This document shows positions 16,854 to 25,973 of a stretch of 64,000 nt of DNA, one piece after another (the first letter of the stretch is position 1; each line of letters opens with the position of its first letter). The position numbers and the translations under genes were made by a program. Source of the stretch: Sphingomonas sp. PAMC26645 (GTDB lineage: Bacteria; Pseudomonadota; Alphaproteobacteria; Sphingomonadales; Sphingomonadaceae); the NCBI RefSeq assembly GCF_004795835.1, contig NZ_CP039249.1, positions 3,509,001 through 3,573,000 of the forward strand, given 5' to 3'. A model generated the notes under the pieces. That model saw only the letters and a list, made by a program, of their open reading frames with translations. It had not been told where the DNA came from and searched no databases.

Positions 16854-16883
16854 ACCATATGAACCGTACACGTTTCATATGGT
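16854..16883. promoter_or_regulatory. Palindromic operator in front of the ParD-like gene
   Basis: ACCATATGAA at 16854-16863 and its exact reverse complement at 16874-16883 flank a ten-base centre. It overlaps a possible promoter (TTGACG at 16844-16849, 17 bases, TACACG at 16867-16872). Ribbon-helix-helix antitoxins usually bind such palindromes to repress their own operon, so it is a good candidate autoregulatory site. It ends 21 bases before the ORF. Confidence 0.65.
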
Positions 16884-16904
16884 CAAGGTGAATGTGGGGC
16901 TTGA

Positions 16905-17111
16905 ATGGGTATCGTGAAGATCGACGACGCGCTGCACGAGCACGCGCGGCGGGCGAGCCAGGTGCTGTGCCGGTCGATCAACGCTCAGGCGGAGTTCTGG
17001 ATGAAGATCGGCATGCTCGCCGAGGCCAACCCGACGCTGTCGTTCAACGATATCGTCACCGCGCAACTCGCCGCCGCGTCGGTGCGCGTCGCCGACAAAA
17101 CGGCAGCCTGA
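16905..17111 (+). CDS. ParD-like (PF11903-type) antitoxin-family protein
   Basis: 68 residues. MGIVKIDDALHEHARRASQV followed by SINAQAEFWMKIGMLAEANP has the short strand plus two helices of a ribbon-helix-helix-like protein, as in the ParD-like family often annotated next to methionine aminopeptidase. The map gene starts one base after its stop. A perfect palindrome precedes it. In this position a ParE toxin is absent, so either the partner is Map or the protein is a stand-alone regulator. Confidence 0.72.
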   Translation: MGIVKIDDALHEHARRASQVLCRSINAQAEFWMKIGMLAEANPTLSFNDIVTAQLAAASVRVADKTAA

Positions 17112-17112
17112 G

Positions 17113-17895
17113 ATGGTGAAGACGGCGGCGGAACTGGCGTTGATGCGGATATCAGGCGCGTTGCTGGCGTCGGTATTCGAGATGCTCGACGTGCAGGATC
17201 TGGCGGGGCTGTCGACGTTGCAGGTCAACGACATGGTCGATCGCTTTATCACCGAAGACCCCGCAGCGCGGCCCGCGAGCAAGGGACAATATGGCTTCGA
17301 ATATGTCCTGAACAGCTCGATCAACCACGTCGTCTGCCACGGCGTGCCGAACCCGCGCGACGTCATCCGCGACGGCGACATTGTCAATCTGGACATCACG
17401 CTGGAGAAGAACGGCTTCATCGCCGATTCGAGCAAGACGTATATGGTGGGCACCGTTCCGACCGCTGCGAAGCGCCTCGTGCGGATCGCGCAGGAGGCGA
17501 TGTGGCAGGGTATCCGGCAGGTCCGGGCGGGCGCGCATCTCGGCGATATCGGCTTCGCGATCGAGCAGCACGCGAAGAAGCACGGCTATGCGGTGGTGCG
17601 CGATTATTGCGGGCACGGCATTGGTCGCGAGATGCACGAGGAGCCGCAGGTGCTCAATTTCGGGCGCGCGGGGACCGGCATGACGCTGCGCGAGGGGATG
17701 GTGTTCACGATCGAGCCGATGATCAACCAGGGGACGCGGAAAGTGTCGACCGAGGATGACGGGTGGACGGTGGTGACCGACGACGGCAAGCTTTCGGCGC
17801 AGTTCGAGCATACGGTGGCAGTGACGCGCGGCGGGGTCGAGGTGCTGACATTGCGCGGGGATGAGCGGGCTCGGGGGCTGGGTAATCTGGGGTGA
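17113..17895 (+). CDS. map: Type I methionine aminopeptidase
   Basis: 260 residues with the full pita-bread metallopeptidase ligand set: two Asp in IVNLDITLEKNGFIADSS, His in GHGIGREMHEEP, and two Glu in FTIEPMI and QFEHTVAV. It removes the initiator methionine from nascent proteins. Coupling to a ParD-like gene, with its own operator, is not the usual setting for a sole housekeeping map; it may be a second copy. The start is the ATG one base after the upstream stop. Confidence 0.93.
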   Translation: MVKTAAELALMRISGALLASVFEMLDVQDLAGLSTLQVNDMVDRFITEDPAARPASKGQYGFEYVLNSSINHVVCHGVPNPRDVIRDGDIVNLDITLEKNGFIADSSKTYMVGTVPTAAKRLVRIAQEAMWQGIRQVRAGAHLGDIGFAIEQHAKKHGYAVVRDYCGHGIGREMHEEPQVLNFGRAGTGMTLREGMVFTIEPMINQGTRKVSTEDDGWTVVTDDGKLSAQFEHTVAVTRGGVEVLTLRGDERARGLGNLG

Positions 17896-17930
17896 GCGTG
17901 ATTGAGGCGGTCGCAACCGTTCAATCCATT

Positions 17931-18065
17931 CCGTTCGTGCTGAGTAGTGCCTGAGTATGCTCGCAGAGCCGTACCGAAGGCGCGTATCGAAGCACAGGTT
18001 CCGCGCGCCAACCTGCCCTTCGATACGCCGCTTCGACAAGCTCAGCCGCTACTCAGGGCGAACGG
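17931..18065. repeat. Composite inverted repeat, family D
   Basis: About 135 bases bounded by CCGTTCGTGCTGAGTAG and CTACTCAGGGCGAACGG with an inner pair GCGTATCGAAG and CTTCGATACGC. The second copy is at 25791-25940. It lies between the convergent map and nagZ genes and is followed directly by a family B element; together they fill the 331-base gap 17896-18226. Confidence 0.85.
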
Positions 18066-18083
18066 AAGTATCCCCTCCACCAA

Positions 18084-18191
18084 CACCACCCCGGCGAAGG
18101 CCGGGGCCCAATTGGGAGATGGTGGTAACCGAGGATCGCGCCCCGTTACCGCGACCTCTCCAATTGGACCCCGGCCTTCGCCGGGGAGGTG
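18084..18191. repeat. Composite inverted repeat, family B, full copy
   Basis: Left arm hairpin CCCCGGCGAAGGCCGGGG with CCCAATTGGG next to it; right arm the complement (CCAATTGGA then the reverse hairpin), separated by about 45 bases of spacer containing GGTAACC and GTTACC. Lies downstream of nagZ (minus). Confidence 0.9.
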
Positions 18192-18226
18192 CGAAAAAAG
18201 ACGCGCGCTACTCGTACCAAATCAGA

Positions 18227-19228
18227 TCAGGCCCGCGCCAGCAACGCATCGCGCTTTGCGATCAGTTCCGCGAAATCACCCTTGGCCGCGCCGGCCGACT
18301 TCATCGCCCGATCGAGCCTCGCGCGCGACGCCTCCGAGATTTCTCCCAGCCGCCCGGCGATCTCGACCATCTCGTCCATGCGCGCCCAGCAATCTAGCAC
18401 CAGATCGCACCCGGCAGCGATCGCCCCCGCCGCCTTGTCGCCGGCGGTCCCCGACAGCGCCTTCATGTCGATGTCGTCGGTCATCAGCAGGCCGTCGAAG
18501 CCGATCCGTCGACGGATGATCTCGTCGATCACGATCGGTGAAAGCGTCGCGGGGCGGTCGGCGTCCCAGGCGTCGAAGACGATGTGCGAGGTCATGCCCA
18601 TCGGTGCCTGGTTGAGCGTGCGGAACGGTTCGATGTCGACCTCGAGGTCTGCATCGGTCGCGGTGACGGTCGGGAGGTGGTGGTGCGTGTCGACCTTCGC
18701 GCGGCCGTGGCCGGGCATGTGCTTGACGACACCGACCACGCCGCCTTCGGCCAGCCCTTCGAGCGTTGCGCGGCCGAGCGCTGCGACACGCATCGGGTCG
18801 GAGCCGAACGTGCGTGAGGCCACGGCTTCGGTGGTGTCCGGCTGCGAGACGTCGAGCAGCGGCAGGCAGTCGACGGTGATCCCGACCTCGCTGAGCATCA
18901 CGCCGAGCGCCTGCGCGTTGGCGCGTGCCGCCTGGATCGCGGTCATCGGCGCGCGTTCGTAGGCTGCATCGAATACCGGGCCAGCGGGGAATGCGGGCCA
19001 TTCGGGCGGTCCCATTCGCGCGACGCGGCCGCCCTCCTGATCGATCAGGATCGCTAGGTCCTGGCGTCCGGCAAGCACACGGAGCGAGTCAGTCAGGGCA
19101 CGGACTTGGGTGCGATCGACGATGTTGCGCTTGAACAGGATGTAGCCGGCGGGTTCGCACTCGGCGAAGAACGCGCGTTCGGCGGGGGTGAGGACGGGGC
19201 CGGACAGGCCGAAGATGACGGGCTTCAT
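18227..19228 (-). CDS. nagZ: Beta-N-acetylhexosaminidase (peptidoglycan recycling)
   Basis: 333 residues, glycoside hydrolase family 3. The signature KHMPGHGRAKVDTHHHLP contains the His/Asp acid-base dyad, and the nucleophile Asp is in LLMTDDIDM. NagZ removes GlcNAc from anhydromuropeptides in the cytoplasm. The lytic transglycosylase at 57972-59843 would generate its substrates. It is 38 bases downstream of tamB on the same strand. Confidence 0.95.
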   Translation of the reverse strand: MKPVIFGLSGPVLTPAERAFFAECEPAGYILFKRNIVDRTQVRALTDSLRVLAGRQDLAILIDQEGGRVARMGPPEWPAFPAGPVFDAAYERAPMTAIQAARANAQALGVMLSEVGITVDCLPLLDVSQPDTTEAVASRTFGSDPMRVAALGRATLEGLAEGGVVGVVKHMPGHGRAKVDTHHHLPTVTATDADLEVDIEPFRTLNQAPMGMTSHIVFDAWDADRPATLSPIVIDEIIRRRIGFDGLLMTDDIDMKALSGTAGDKAAGAIAAGCDLVLDCWARMDEMVEIAGRLGEISEASRARLDRAMKSAGAAKGDFAELIAKRDALLARA

Positions 19229-19266
19229 GTGTTCTTCCTAACGAAACCGGCGTGCGCGATCATCCT

Positions 19267-22200
19267 TCAATAATCCTTCGACACGCGGACGTTGGCGCTC
19301 TGGCGGCCGAGCGTGGAGATGCTCGACAGCAATGACAGCCAGCGGGTGACCTGGAACTCGACCTGCGTGGCGGAATAGCCCTGCCCGTCGGTGACGATCT
19401 CCGCGTAGAGGCGCCGGGTGACGTATTTGCCGGCGGCGATCGAGGTGCCTTGCCCGGTCTGTGGGTCCGCAGGGAGGATGCGGAGGCGGTCGAGCCCGGC
19501 GGCGCGGCGCACAGCGTTGATCGGGTTAAGACCGCTGCCGCCGCCCTGCAATGCCGCGACCGCCGCGGCCAACTGGAGAGCCTCGGGCGCGGACAGATTG
19601 GTGATCGACGTACCGAACAGCAGCCGTGAGAGCAGTTCGTCCTCGGGTAGCGCGGGGGTGCTGGTGAAACCGATCTCGGGTTTCAGCGCGTACCCGGTGA
19701 CGCGGATCGACGCGCTGAGCCCGGTCGAGTCCGCGTTCGCCTCGATATCCAGAGCCGGGTTCGCCGGCACCTGCCCGTCGAAGCGGATCACGCCGCGCGC
19801 CAACTCGAACTGCCGCCCGGCGAACTCGTAGTCGCCGCGGATCAGCGTGGCGCGGCCGGTGATCGCGGGGTTCTCGGGCTGGCCGGCGATCTGGAGGTTG
19901 GCGGACCATTCGCTGGTGAGGCCGAGGCCGCTGACCATCACCTGGTTCGGCGCGCGGGCCTTGATCGCGAGCGTCCAGGGCTTGGTCGGGGTCGCGACTT
20001 CCTCGCCACCGTCGGGCAGGTTGATCTCGCGGATGTTGAGCTGCGGCACCGCGCTGGCGGCGGTGGCCTGGCCGAGGCGGTAGCGGCTCTTGTCGAGTAT
20101 GACGTCGCCGGCGATCGTGCCGCCCGAGCCGTTCGACTTGAACGTCAGCGGGCCGGACACGGTCGCGCCGATATCGTCGCGGTTGATCATCACCGCCTTG
20201 TCGGCTTGCAGCGCGAGATCGAGGCCGATCCCGGCGGCGGCGGCGAATTCGAACTGGCCGGTGCCGGTGACGCGCCCGCCCTTGCCTGCGTCCGCGCCGA
20301 ACCGGTCGATCACGAGCCGCGAACCGCCGAACCGGCCGGTCGCCTGGACGTTGGTGAGGACGGTGCCGGTGGTCGCGCTTTCGATCCGCGCGCCGTTCGC
20401 CTGGACGACGCCGCGTAGCGTCGGGTTGGCAAGCGTGCCGACGACGTCCGCGCCGATCGCGACCGGGCCGGACAAATCGAACAGCTCGACCCCGGTGAGG
20501 CGCCAGAGCGTGTCGGCCGGGCCGCTGTACCGCAGTTGTCCGAACAGGCGGGCGTTGCTGATTCGGGAGGCCAAGTCCCCCTGCCCAAGCGGCGCGAGTT
20601 GGGCTTGCGCGCGGCCGATCGTCTTGCCGGCGGACGCGATCACCGCGCGCAGGCCGAGCTTGTCGGGGGAGAGCACGGCTGCAACGCCAACGTCGATCGG
20701 GCGCGACGAGAGGACGAGGCCGGCACGGCTTAGGCCCCGTATCGTCACGTTAGCCTTGCCGGTCGGGGCTGCACCATTGGCAGTCGCGATCGTGAAGCTG
20801 CCCGAGGCGCTGCCGCTGAGGCCGAGCCCGGGATAGGCGATGTCGAGAATTGCGAGTGGCATGCGCGTCAGGCTGGCGTCGATCGCGGTGCTGGCGGCGG
20901 TGAAGCGGCCGCCGACCTGAGCCTCGCCGCCCGAGAAGCTGAGCTTGGTCGGTGCGAGGTGCCAGCCATCTTCTTCCTGGGTCAAAACCGCCGGCGTGAG
21001 CAGCTTCAGCGGGCGGCCGTCGAGCGTGCCTTGCGCGGAGATCGCGTAGCTCGTGGCGGTCACCTGCGTGACGCTCTGGATATCGAACGCGCGGCCGCGC
21101 GAGCCGGCGATCGATGCCTTGATCGTGCCGATTCCACCGCGCAGTGACGCGGAACCGTTGAACCGCGCGAGGCTGAACGTACCGCGACGCAGGCCGAGGC
21201 CGGTTGCGGTCGCCTCGATCGAGGTGCCGGCGGGATCGAGCAACGTGACGAAGTCCAGCTTGCCCTGGCGCAACGCGATGCCGTCGAGCGTTGCGGCCTT
21301 CGCGGCGAGATGTCCTTCGACGCGCTGGATCTGGCCGACCGGGCGGAACAGGAGTTCACCCGAGATGCCGCCGCCGGCCACCGCGAGCGCGCCGTTGAAG
21401 CCGCCATCGACGACCGCGATGTTCCCGCTCGCCTTGGTGCCCGCGACGTTCAGCGCGGCGATGGCGATCGTCGCATCGGCGCCGGGCGGCAACAGGATCG
21501 CGCCGTTGGTGGTGAACGGCCCGAGCCGCGATCCGCCCGCCGCGGTGAAGGCGAAACCCTGCGGCGTCGGATCGAGATGCGCGCGGACGTTGGACAGCCC
21601 GAGCGTCGCATTCGGGCTGGCAAAGACGAGGTCGAGCGTCGGCTTCTCGATCTGGCCGTCGAGTTTCAGCGTCACCGGGCCGTAGGTCTGCTGGCGCCCG
21701 CCGCCCTCGAAATGGAAGGTGCCGTCGCGCCGACGATAGCCGTTGCCGGTCAGCCGGATCTGCGGCGCGGTGAGGACTAGGTTGGTGAAGTGGAGCACGC
21801 CGTCGGTCGTGCGTTCGAGGTTGGTCGTGATCCGCGGCAAGCCTCCCGCGAGGCTGCGGAAGAACGCGTTGTCGAGCCGCACCATCTGCGCGCTGCCCTG
21901 CCCGATGACGCGCGTGCCGTGGCGGTTCGGGCCGGGGACGACACGCAGCGTAGACTTCACGTCGACGATGCCGAGACCGGGGATCAGATAGCGGCCGAGC
22001 CCGCCGTTGATGCCGACCTCGAACTGGCCGTTGCGCAGGTCGACCGCGAGGTTGATGCTGCCGGTGAGCTTGTCGGAACGGAGCTTGAGCGCGTCGCCGG
22101 TGAGCAGCGTCGGCGTCACGCGGAGCAGGCCATCGACCGACAGGTTGCGCAGGATCCCGCCCGCAACGGTACCCACGCCGGTGACGCGCGCTGCGGTAAA

Positions 22201-23412
22201 ACGGATCGGGACGGTCACGGGCGCTGCGGATAGCCGCCCCTTGCCGGCGGCGTGCGCATTCTCGAACCCGGTCTGGTCGAACGCGAAACGGCTGGCGTCG
22301 AGGCGATAGTCGAACGCCGCGGTCGCGAACGGGCCGTCCAGGATCGCGCGCAGTTCGACCATGTTGCCGGTCATGTTGTCGAACAACGCGGGCGGGCGCA
22401 GGAGCCGCGCCTTGATCCGCACGTCGCGATACGCGTTCGCACCGAGATCGACGATGCCGGTCGTGTCGATCGCCAGCGCGGGCGTTCGGAGCGAAAGCTG
22501 CCCGTCCAGCCGGCGGTTGGCGAACTCCGCACTGCCGTTGACGAGGATGCGCGGTGCCGTCAGCCGTTGCAGCCGCCCCTTGAGGAGCGACGACGGCGAG
22601 AGCGTGCCCGACAGCGTGTAGCGGCCGGCGACCTGCGCGAGCGCGAGATCGACGACGCGCGTCGTGCCGACGATGCCGTTCGCGCGGCCGTTCCACTTCG
22701 CCCAGCTGCCGTCGCCGGTGACCGCGAGCGCGACCGGGCCCTTCGCCTTCACCATCCGCGCGAGGACGCCGCCCGTGGCGCCCTTCGCGGCGACGTCGAT
22801 GTCGAAGCGATCGCGCGCGGGCTCGGCGTCGATCCGTAGCTTCAGGTCGTCGCTGCCGGCGACGCGGGCCTTGATATCCACGAGTGCGCGGCCGGAGCGG
22901 ATGTCCGCGCGACCTTCGAGCGTCCCGATCCTTTGGGTCCCGAGCACGCGCTTCGCCAGCGTGAGGCGGCCGACCAAGAGTTTGCCGATGTGGATGTCGA
23001 AGTCGGGCAGGATTGGGCCACGGCTTTTCGACGAGCGCGTGCGCGGAGTGTGCGTCAGGATCGCGCGATCGACGATCAGGCGGCGGATCTCGAGTCGGTT
23101 CGAGAACCAGTCGAACGGCGACCAGTCGAGCGTGACGTTGGGCGCCTGGAAGACGAGACCCTCGAGATCGTACACGCGGAGATCCGTCAGCCGGGTGTCT
23201 CCGTATAGCGAGCCGTCGATCCTACCGACCGTGAAGCGCAGGCCGTTCGCGGTCTTGATCGCCGCGATCCGGTCCGCGACGAAACGGTGGCCGATGTCGG
23301 TGTCGACGATCAGCAACGCCGCACCAACGATCGCGAGCAGCGCCATGATCGCGCTTGCGATCCATCGCCACCAAGCGATCCGGCGCTTTGGAAGAACGAC
23401 CTCTTCGGTCAA
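19267..23412 (-). CDS. tamB: Translocation and assembly module protein TamB
   Basis: 1381 residues. An N-terminal signal-anchor helix lies at about residues 14-36, followed by long repetitive beta-strand-forming sequence typical of AsmA/TamB lipid-bridge proteins, and the C-terminal DUF490 domain ending in LSLLSSISTLGRQSANVRVSKDY. It spans the periplasm, linking the inner membrane to TamA in outer-membrane protein or phospholipid delivery. Its start overlaps the tamA stop by four bases. Confidence 0.94.
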   Translation of the reverse strand: MTEEVVLPKRRIAWWRWIASAIMALLAIVGAALLIVDTDIGHRFVADRIAAIKTANGLRFTVGRIDGSLYGDTRLTDLRVYDLEGLVFQAPNVTLDWSPFDWFSNRLEIRRLIVDRAILTHTPRTRSSKSRGPILPDFDIHIGKLLVGRLTLAKRVLGTQRIGTLEGRADIRSGRALVDIKARVAGSDDLKLRIDAEPARDRFDIDVAAKGATGGVLARMVKAKGPVALAVTGDGSWAKWNGRANGIVGTTRVVDLALAQVAGRYTLSGTLSPSSLLKGRLQRLTAPRILVNGSAEFANRRLDGQLSLRTPALAIDTTGIVDLGANAYRDVRIKARLLRPPALFDNMTGNMVELRAILDGPFATAAFDYRLDASRFAFDQTGFENAHAAGKGRLSAAPVTVPIRFTAARVTGVGTVAGGILRNLSVDGLLRVTPTLLTGDALKLRSDKLTGSINLAVDLRNGQFEVGINGGLGRYLIPGLGIVDVKSTLRVVPGPNRHGTRVIGQGSAQMVRLDNAFFRSLAGGLPRITTNLERTTDGVLHFTNLVLTAPQIRLTGNGYRRRDGTFHFEGGGRQQTYGPVTLKLDGQIEKPTLDLVFASPNATLGLSNVRAHLDPTPQGFAFTAAGGSRLGPFTTNGAILLPPGADATIAIAALNVAGTKASGNIAVVDGGFNGALAVAGGGISGELLFRPVGQIQRVEGHLAAKAATLDGIALRQGKLDFVTLLDPAGTSIEATATGLGLRRGTFSLARFNGSASLRGGIGTIKASIAGSRGRAFDIQSVTQVTATSYAISAQGTLDGRPLKLLTPAVLTQEEDGWHLAPTKLSFSGGEAQVGGRFTAASTAIDASLTRMPLAILDIAYPGLGLSGSASGSFTIATANGAAPTGKANVTIRGLSRAGLVLSSRPIDVGVAAVLSPDKLGLRAVIASAGKTIGRAQAQLAPLGQGDLASRISNARLFGQLRYSGPADTLWRLTGVELFDLSGPVAIGADVVGTLANPTLRGVVQANGARIESATTGTVLTNVQATGRFGGSRLVIDRFGADAGKGGRVTGTGQFEFAAAAGIGLDLALQADKAVMINRDDIGATVSGPLTFKSNGSGGTIAGDVILDKSRYRLGQATAASAVPQLNIREINLPDGGEEVATPTKPWTLAIKARAPNQVMVSGLGLTSEWSANLQIAGQPENPAITGRATLIRGDYEFAGRQFELARGVIRFDGQVPANPALDIEANADSTGLSASIRVTGYALKPEIGFTSTPALPEDELLSRLLFGTSITNLSAPEALQLAAAVAALQGGGSGLNPINAVRRAAGLDRLRILPADPQTGQGTSIAAGKYVTRRLYAEIVTDGQGYSATQVEFQVTRWLSLLSSISTLGRQSANVRVSKDY

Positions 23413-25403
23413 AACGCCTGCCCCAGCGAGACGTACACCGCGATTCGGCTGTCGCCGGGCTGCGGGTTGATCGGGGTGCCGACGTCGAGGCGAATTGGGC
23501 CGAAGTTCGAATAATAGCGCACGCCGATCCCGGTGCCGTATTGCAACCCGGTGAATTTCGGCAGCGGCGAGGTGTAGATATTGCCCGCGTCGAGGAACGG
23601 CACGATCCCGAAGCTGCCGAGCACGCGGACGCGCGCCTCGATCGAGAATTCGGTCAGGCTGCGGCCGCCGATCGGGTCGTTGTTGGGATCGCGCGGGCCG
23701 ATCGACTGATAGCCGTAACCGCGCACCGACGCGCCGCCGCCGGCGTAGAAGCGGCGTGACGGCGCGACTTGGTCACGCGGGGCGCCGACGATGGTGCCGA
23801 GCCGGGTGCGCGCGGCGAGCACCACCCGATCGCCGAACGGTTGGTACACGCTGCCGTCAAACTGGGTGCGCGCATAGCCGAACACCGAGCCCTGCAACGA
23901 GACTTCGGGGCTGATTCGGCCGCCGAGGCGGAAACCCTTGGTCGGGTTGAGCAGATCGTCCGAGCCGTCGTAATTGAGGCTGGTCGGCAGTGCACCGATG
24001 AAGAAGGTTCGGCGGCGCGGATCGCCGGTCGAGAGGATCACGTCCTGCTCGTCCGACGCTAGCAGTTCGGCGCCGACCGACCAGGTCCAGGTCTTCTGGA
24101 AGAAGATGTTGGTCTGGCGCTCCAGCGTGCCGCCGAGCGAATAGGTCTTCGCGTCGTAGGCATCGCGGTTGGTATGCGCGGCGGATGCCTGGAGCGTCAG
24201 CACCCGGTCTCGCGCCTTGAAGTTGTTGCGGCGGAAGACGACCGAGCCGAGCTGTTCCTGCGTTCCCAGCACGCCGCGCAACGTCAGCGCGCCCTCGGGC
24301 GGGAACAGGTTGCGGTGCGTCCAGCTGAGTTCCGCCCGCGCACCTTCGCCAGTACCGTAGCCGAGTTCGCCCGCAACGGTATGCGGCGGCGCGCGATCGA
24401 GTTTTACGGCAATGTCGACGGTATCGGGGGTCGCGCCCTGCACTGGCTTGAGATCGACGGCGGAGACTAGACTGGTCTGGATCAACGCGCGGCGGAGATC
24501 GTCTAGCTTGGCGGCATCGTACAGGTCGCCTGGAGAAAAGCGCGCGATCTCAGCGACATGGTCCGCGCCGAACACGCGGCTGCCGGGGAGTGCGACGACC
24601 TGTCCGAACTTGCGCGCACCGCCGGGTCTGACGGACAGGTCGAGCGTCGCGGTGCGGGTGGCGTGGTCGACGACGATCGCCGGATCGCCGACTTTCGCGA
24701 ACGGAAAGCCTTCGCGGCCGATTTGCGTCGTCAGCTTGGCCTGGCCGGCGACGATCGCGTCGGAGTTGACCGGGTCTTCGGGCTTGATCCCGAACGCGGT
24801 CGTCAGCCCCGGCGCCTTGTCGCCTGCCGCGGCGATGCCGTCGATCGTCACGCCCTTGAACTTGTAGAGCGTGCCCGGGGTGGCGGACAGCACGACCATC
24901 GGCTTGGCGCCCGCCTCTACGCGCGTGACGACGTTGGCGTCGTAATAGCCTTCCGCGCGGAGCAGGCTGTTGAGCAAATCGGCATCCTCGCGCGCCCGCC
25001 GATCGAGCTGCGCGGCGTTGGCGGCCTGATGATCGTTCGCGTCGAGCGTCGAGAGTTGCGCGAACCGCTGGCGGAGCAGCGCGTCGTTGATCCCGTCTAT
25101 GCCGTCGATCCGCCAGGCGTAGCGGCTCTCCGCATTGGCATCGACCGCGGCGACCGTGGCGGCCGGGTCCATTGGCGACGTCGCGAGATCGGGCCAGGCG
25201 ACGCCGATGTCCGGCAACGGAGCAAGCGGCGAATTGGGATCGAGCGACATCGGCGTGTCGGCGGTCGGGCTGGCCGGAGCCTGCGTCGGCACAGGCACGG
25301 TTTGTGCTCCTGCGGCACGTATGCCCGCGCAAGGTAGGGCACCCGCTGTCGTCAGAACGAAAAAGGCGGCGGCCGGCCCGGCTCGCCCGACGCGGAACAC
25401 CAT
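23409..25403 (-). CDS. tamA: Outer-membrane assembly factor TamA (BamA family)
   Basis: 664 residues: a signal peptide, a proline/alanine-rich linker, POTRA-type repeats (about 120-320) and a C-terminal Omp85 barrel with FYAGGGASVRGYGYQSIGPR (the conserved RGY-type motif of strand 14-16) and a final phenylalanine. It is longer than E. coli TamA (577) mainly because of the linker. The ATG at 25403 begins a hydrophobic leader. It is the first gene of tamA-tamB-nagZ. Confidence 0.93.
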   Translation of the reverse strand: MVFRVGRAGPAAAFFVLTTAGALPCAGIRAAGAQTVPVPTQAPASPTADTPMSLDPNSPLAPLPDIGVAWPDLATSPMDPAATVAAVDANAESRYAWRIDGIDGINDALLRQRFAQLSTLDANDHQAANAAQLDRRAREDADLLNSLLRAEGYYDANVVTRVEAGAKPMVVLSATPGTLYKFKGVTIDGIAAAGDKAPGLTTAFGIKPEDPVNSDAIVAGQAKLTTQIGREGFPFAKVGDPAIVVDHATRTATLDLSVRPGGARKFGQVVALPGSRVFGADHVAEIARFSPGDLYDAAKLDDLRRALIQTSLVSAVDLKPVQGATPDTVDIAVKLDRAPPHTVAGELGYGTGEGARAELSWTHRNLFPPEGALTLRGVLGTQEQLGSVVFRRNNFKARDRVLTLQASAAHTNRDAYDAKTYSLGGTLERQTNIFFQKTWTWSVGAELLASDEQDVILSTGDPRRRTFFIGALPTSLNYDGSDDLLNPTKGFRLGGRISPEVSLQGSVFGYARTQFDGSVYQPFGDRVVLAARTRLGTIVGAPRDQVAPSRRFYAGGGASVRGYGYQSIGPRDPNNDPIGGRSLTEFSIEARVRVLGSFGIVPFLDAGNIYTSPLPKFTGLQYGTGIGVRYYSNFGPIRLDVGTPINPQPGDSRIAVYVSLGQAF

Positions 25404-25535
25404 GTCCGGCTCCTAGCCGGGCTTGTCGTTGCGGAACAGTATCTAACGCCGTATTTCCGCCACGTTTCGTCCGGGCGGCGGATCGCGCTCGGCGTGTGGG
25501 TGGCATCTGGCGGCGGCGCGTGGCAGGATATAGCG

Positions 25536-25733
25536 ATGACCGACCCGACTTCCCGCGACACCCTGCCCCCCCACAAGGATCCGAGCGCTGCGGGCGGGTT
25601 CCTCATGGCGCTTGGCATGCTGGGCGGCGCCGGGGTCGGCTTTGCGATTGAGCAGGCTACACCGGGGTTTCTGGTTGGGACGGGCGTTGGCGTGCTGGCG
25701 GCGGTACTGGTCTGGTTGAAGGACCGGCGGTAG
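25536..25733 (+). CDS. Small two-helix membrane protein
   Basis: 65 residues: a short charged N-terminus (MTDPTSRDTLPPHKDPSAAG), one helix at about 21-40 (GFLMALGMLGGAGVGFAIEQ), a second at about 44-60, and a positively charged end (WLKDRR). Glycine-rich helix packing resembles AtpZ/AtpI-like proteins, but no firm family. AGGA lies eight bases upstream of the ATG. It is divergent from tamA. Confidence 0.65.
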   Translation: MTDPTSRDTLPPHKDPSAAGGFLMALGMLGGAGVGFAIEQATPGFLVGTGVGVLAAVLVWLKDRR

Positions 25734-25790
25734 AGGGCGCTCCCGCATGCCCGCCCCCTTTCCGTTCGCCGCTCTTCGTTCGTCCGTCTT

Positions 25791-25940
25791 CCGTTCGTCC
25801 TGAGTAGCCGTCGAGTAGCTCCAACGGAGCGTATCGAGACGGCGTATCGAAGGACAGGTTGGCGCGGGTAACCCATGCTTCGATACGCGCCCTCGATACG
25901 CTCCTGACGGAGCTACTCGGTCGCTACTCAGCACGAACGG
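25791..25940. repeat. Composite inverted repeat, family D, long copy
   Basis: About 150 bases bounded by CCGTTCGTCCTGAGTAG and CTACTCAGCACGAACGG, with inner pairs GAGTAGCTCC-A-CGGAGC and GCTCCTGACGGAGCTACTC and GTATCGA/TCGATAC. It is related to the copy at 17931-18065 and lies between convergent genes. Confidence 0.85.
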
Positions 25941-25973
25941 AAAAAATTTCAAATCCTCCAGGAAGACTACCGA

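Noticed and set aside
16080..16871. A 464-residue reading extending ScpB upstream
   Set aside because: It is an alternative frame of scpA; the GTGA overlap gives a normal ScpB.
17896..18226. CRISPR-like or IS-like repeats
   Set aside because: The repeats are inverted and composite with no regular spacers, no transposase and no target-site duplication visible.
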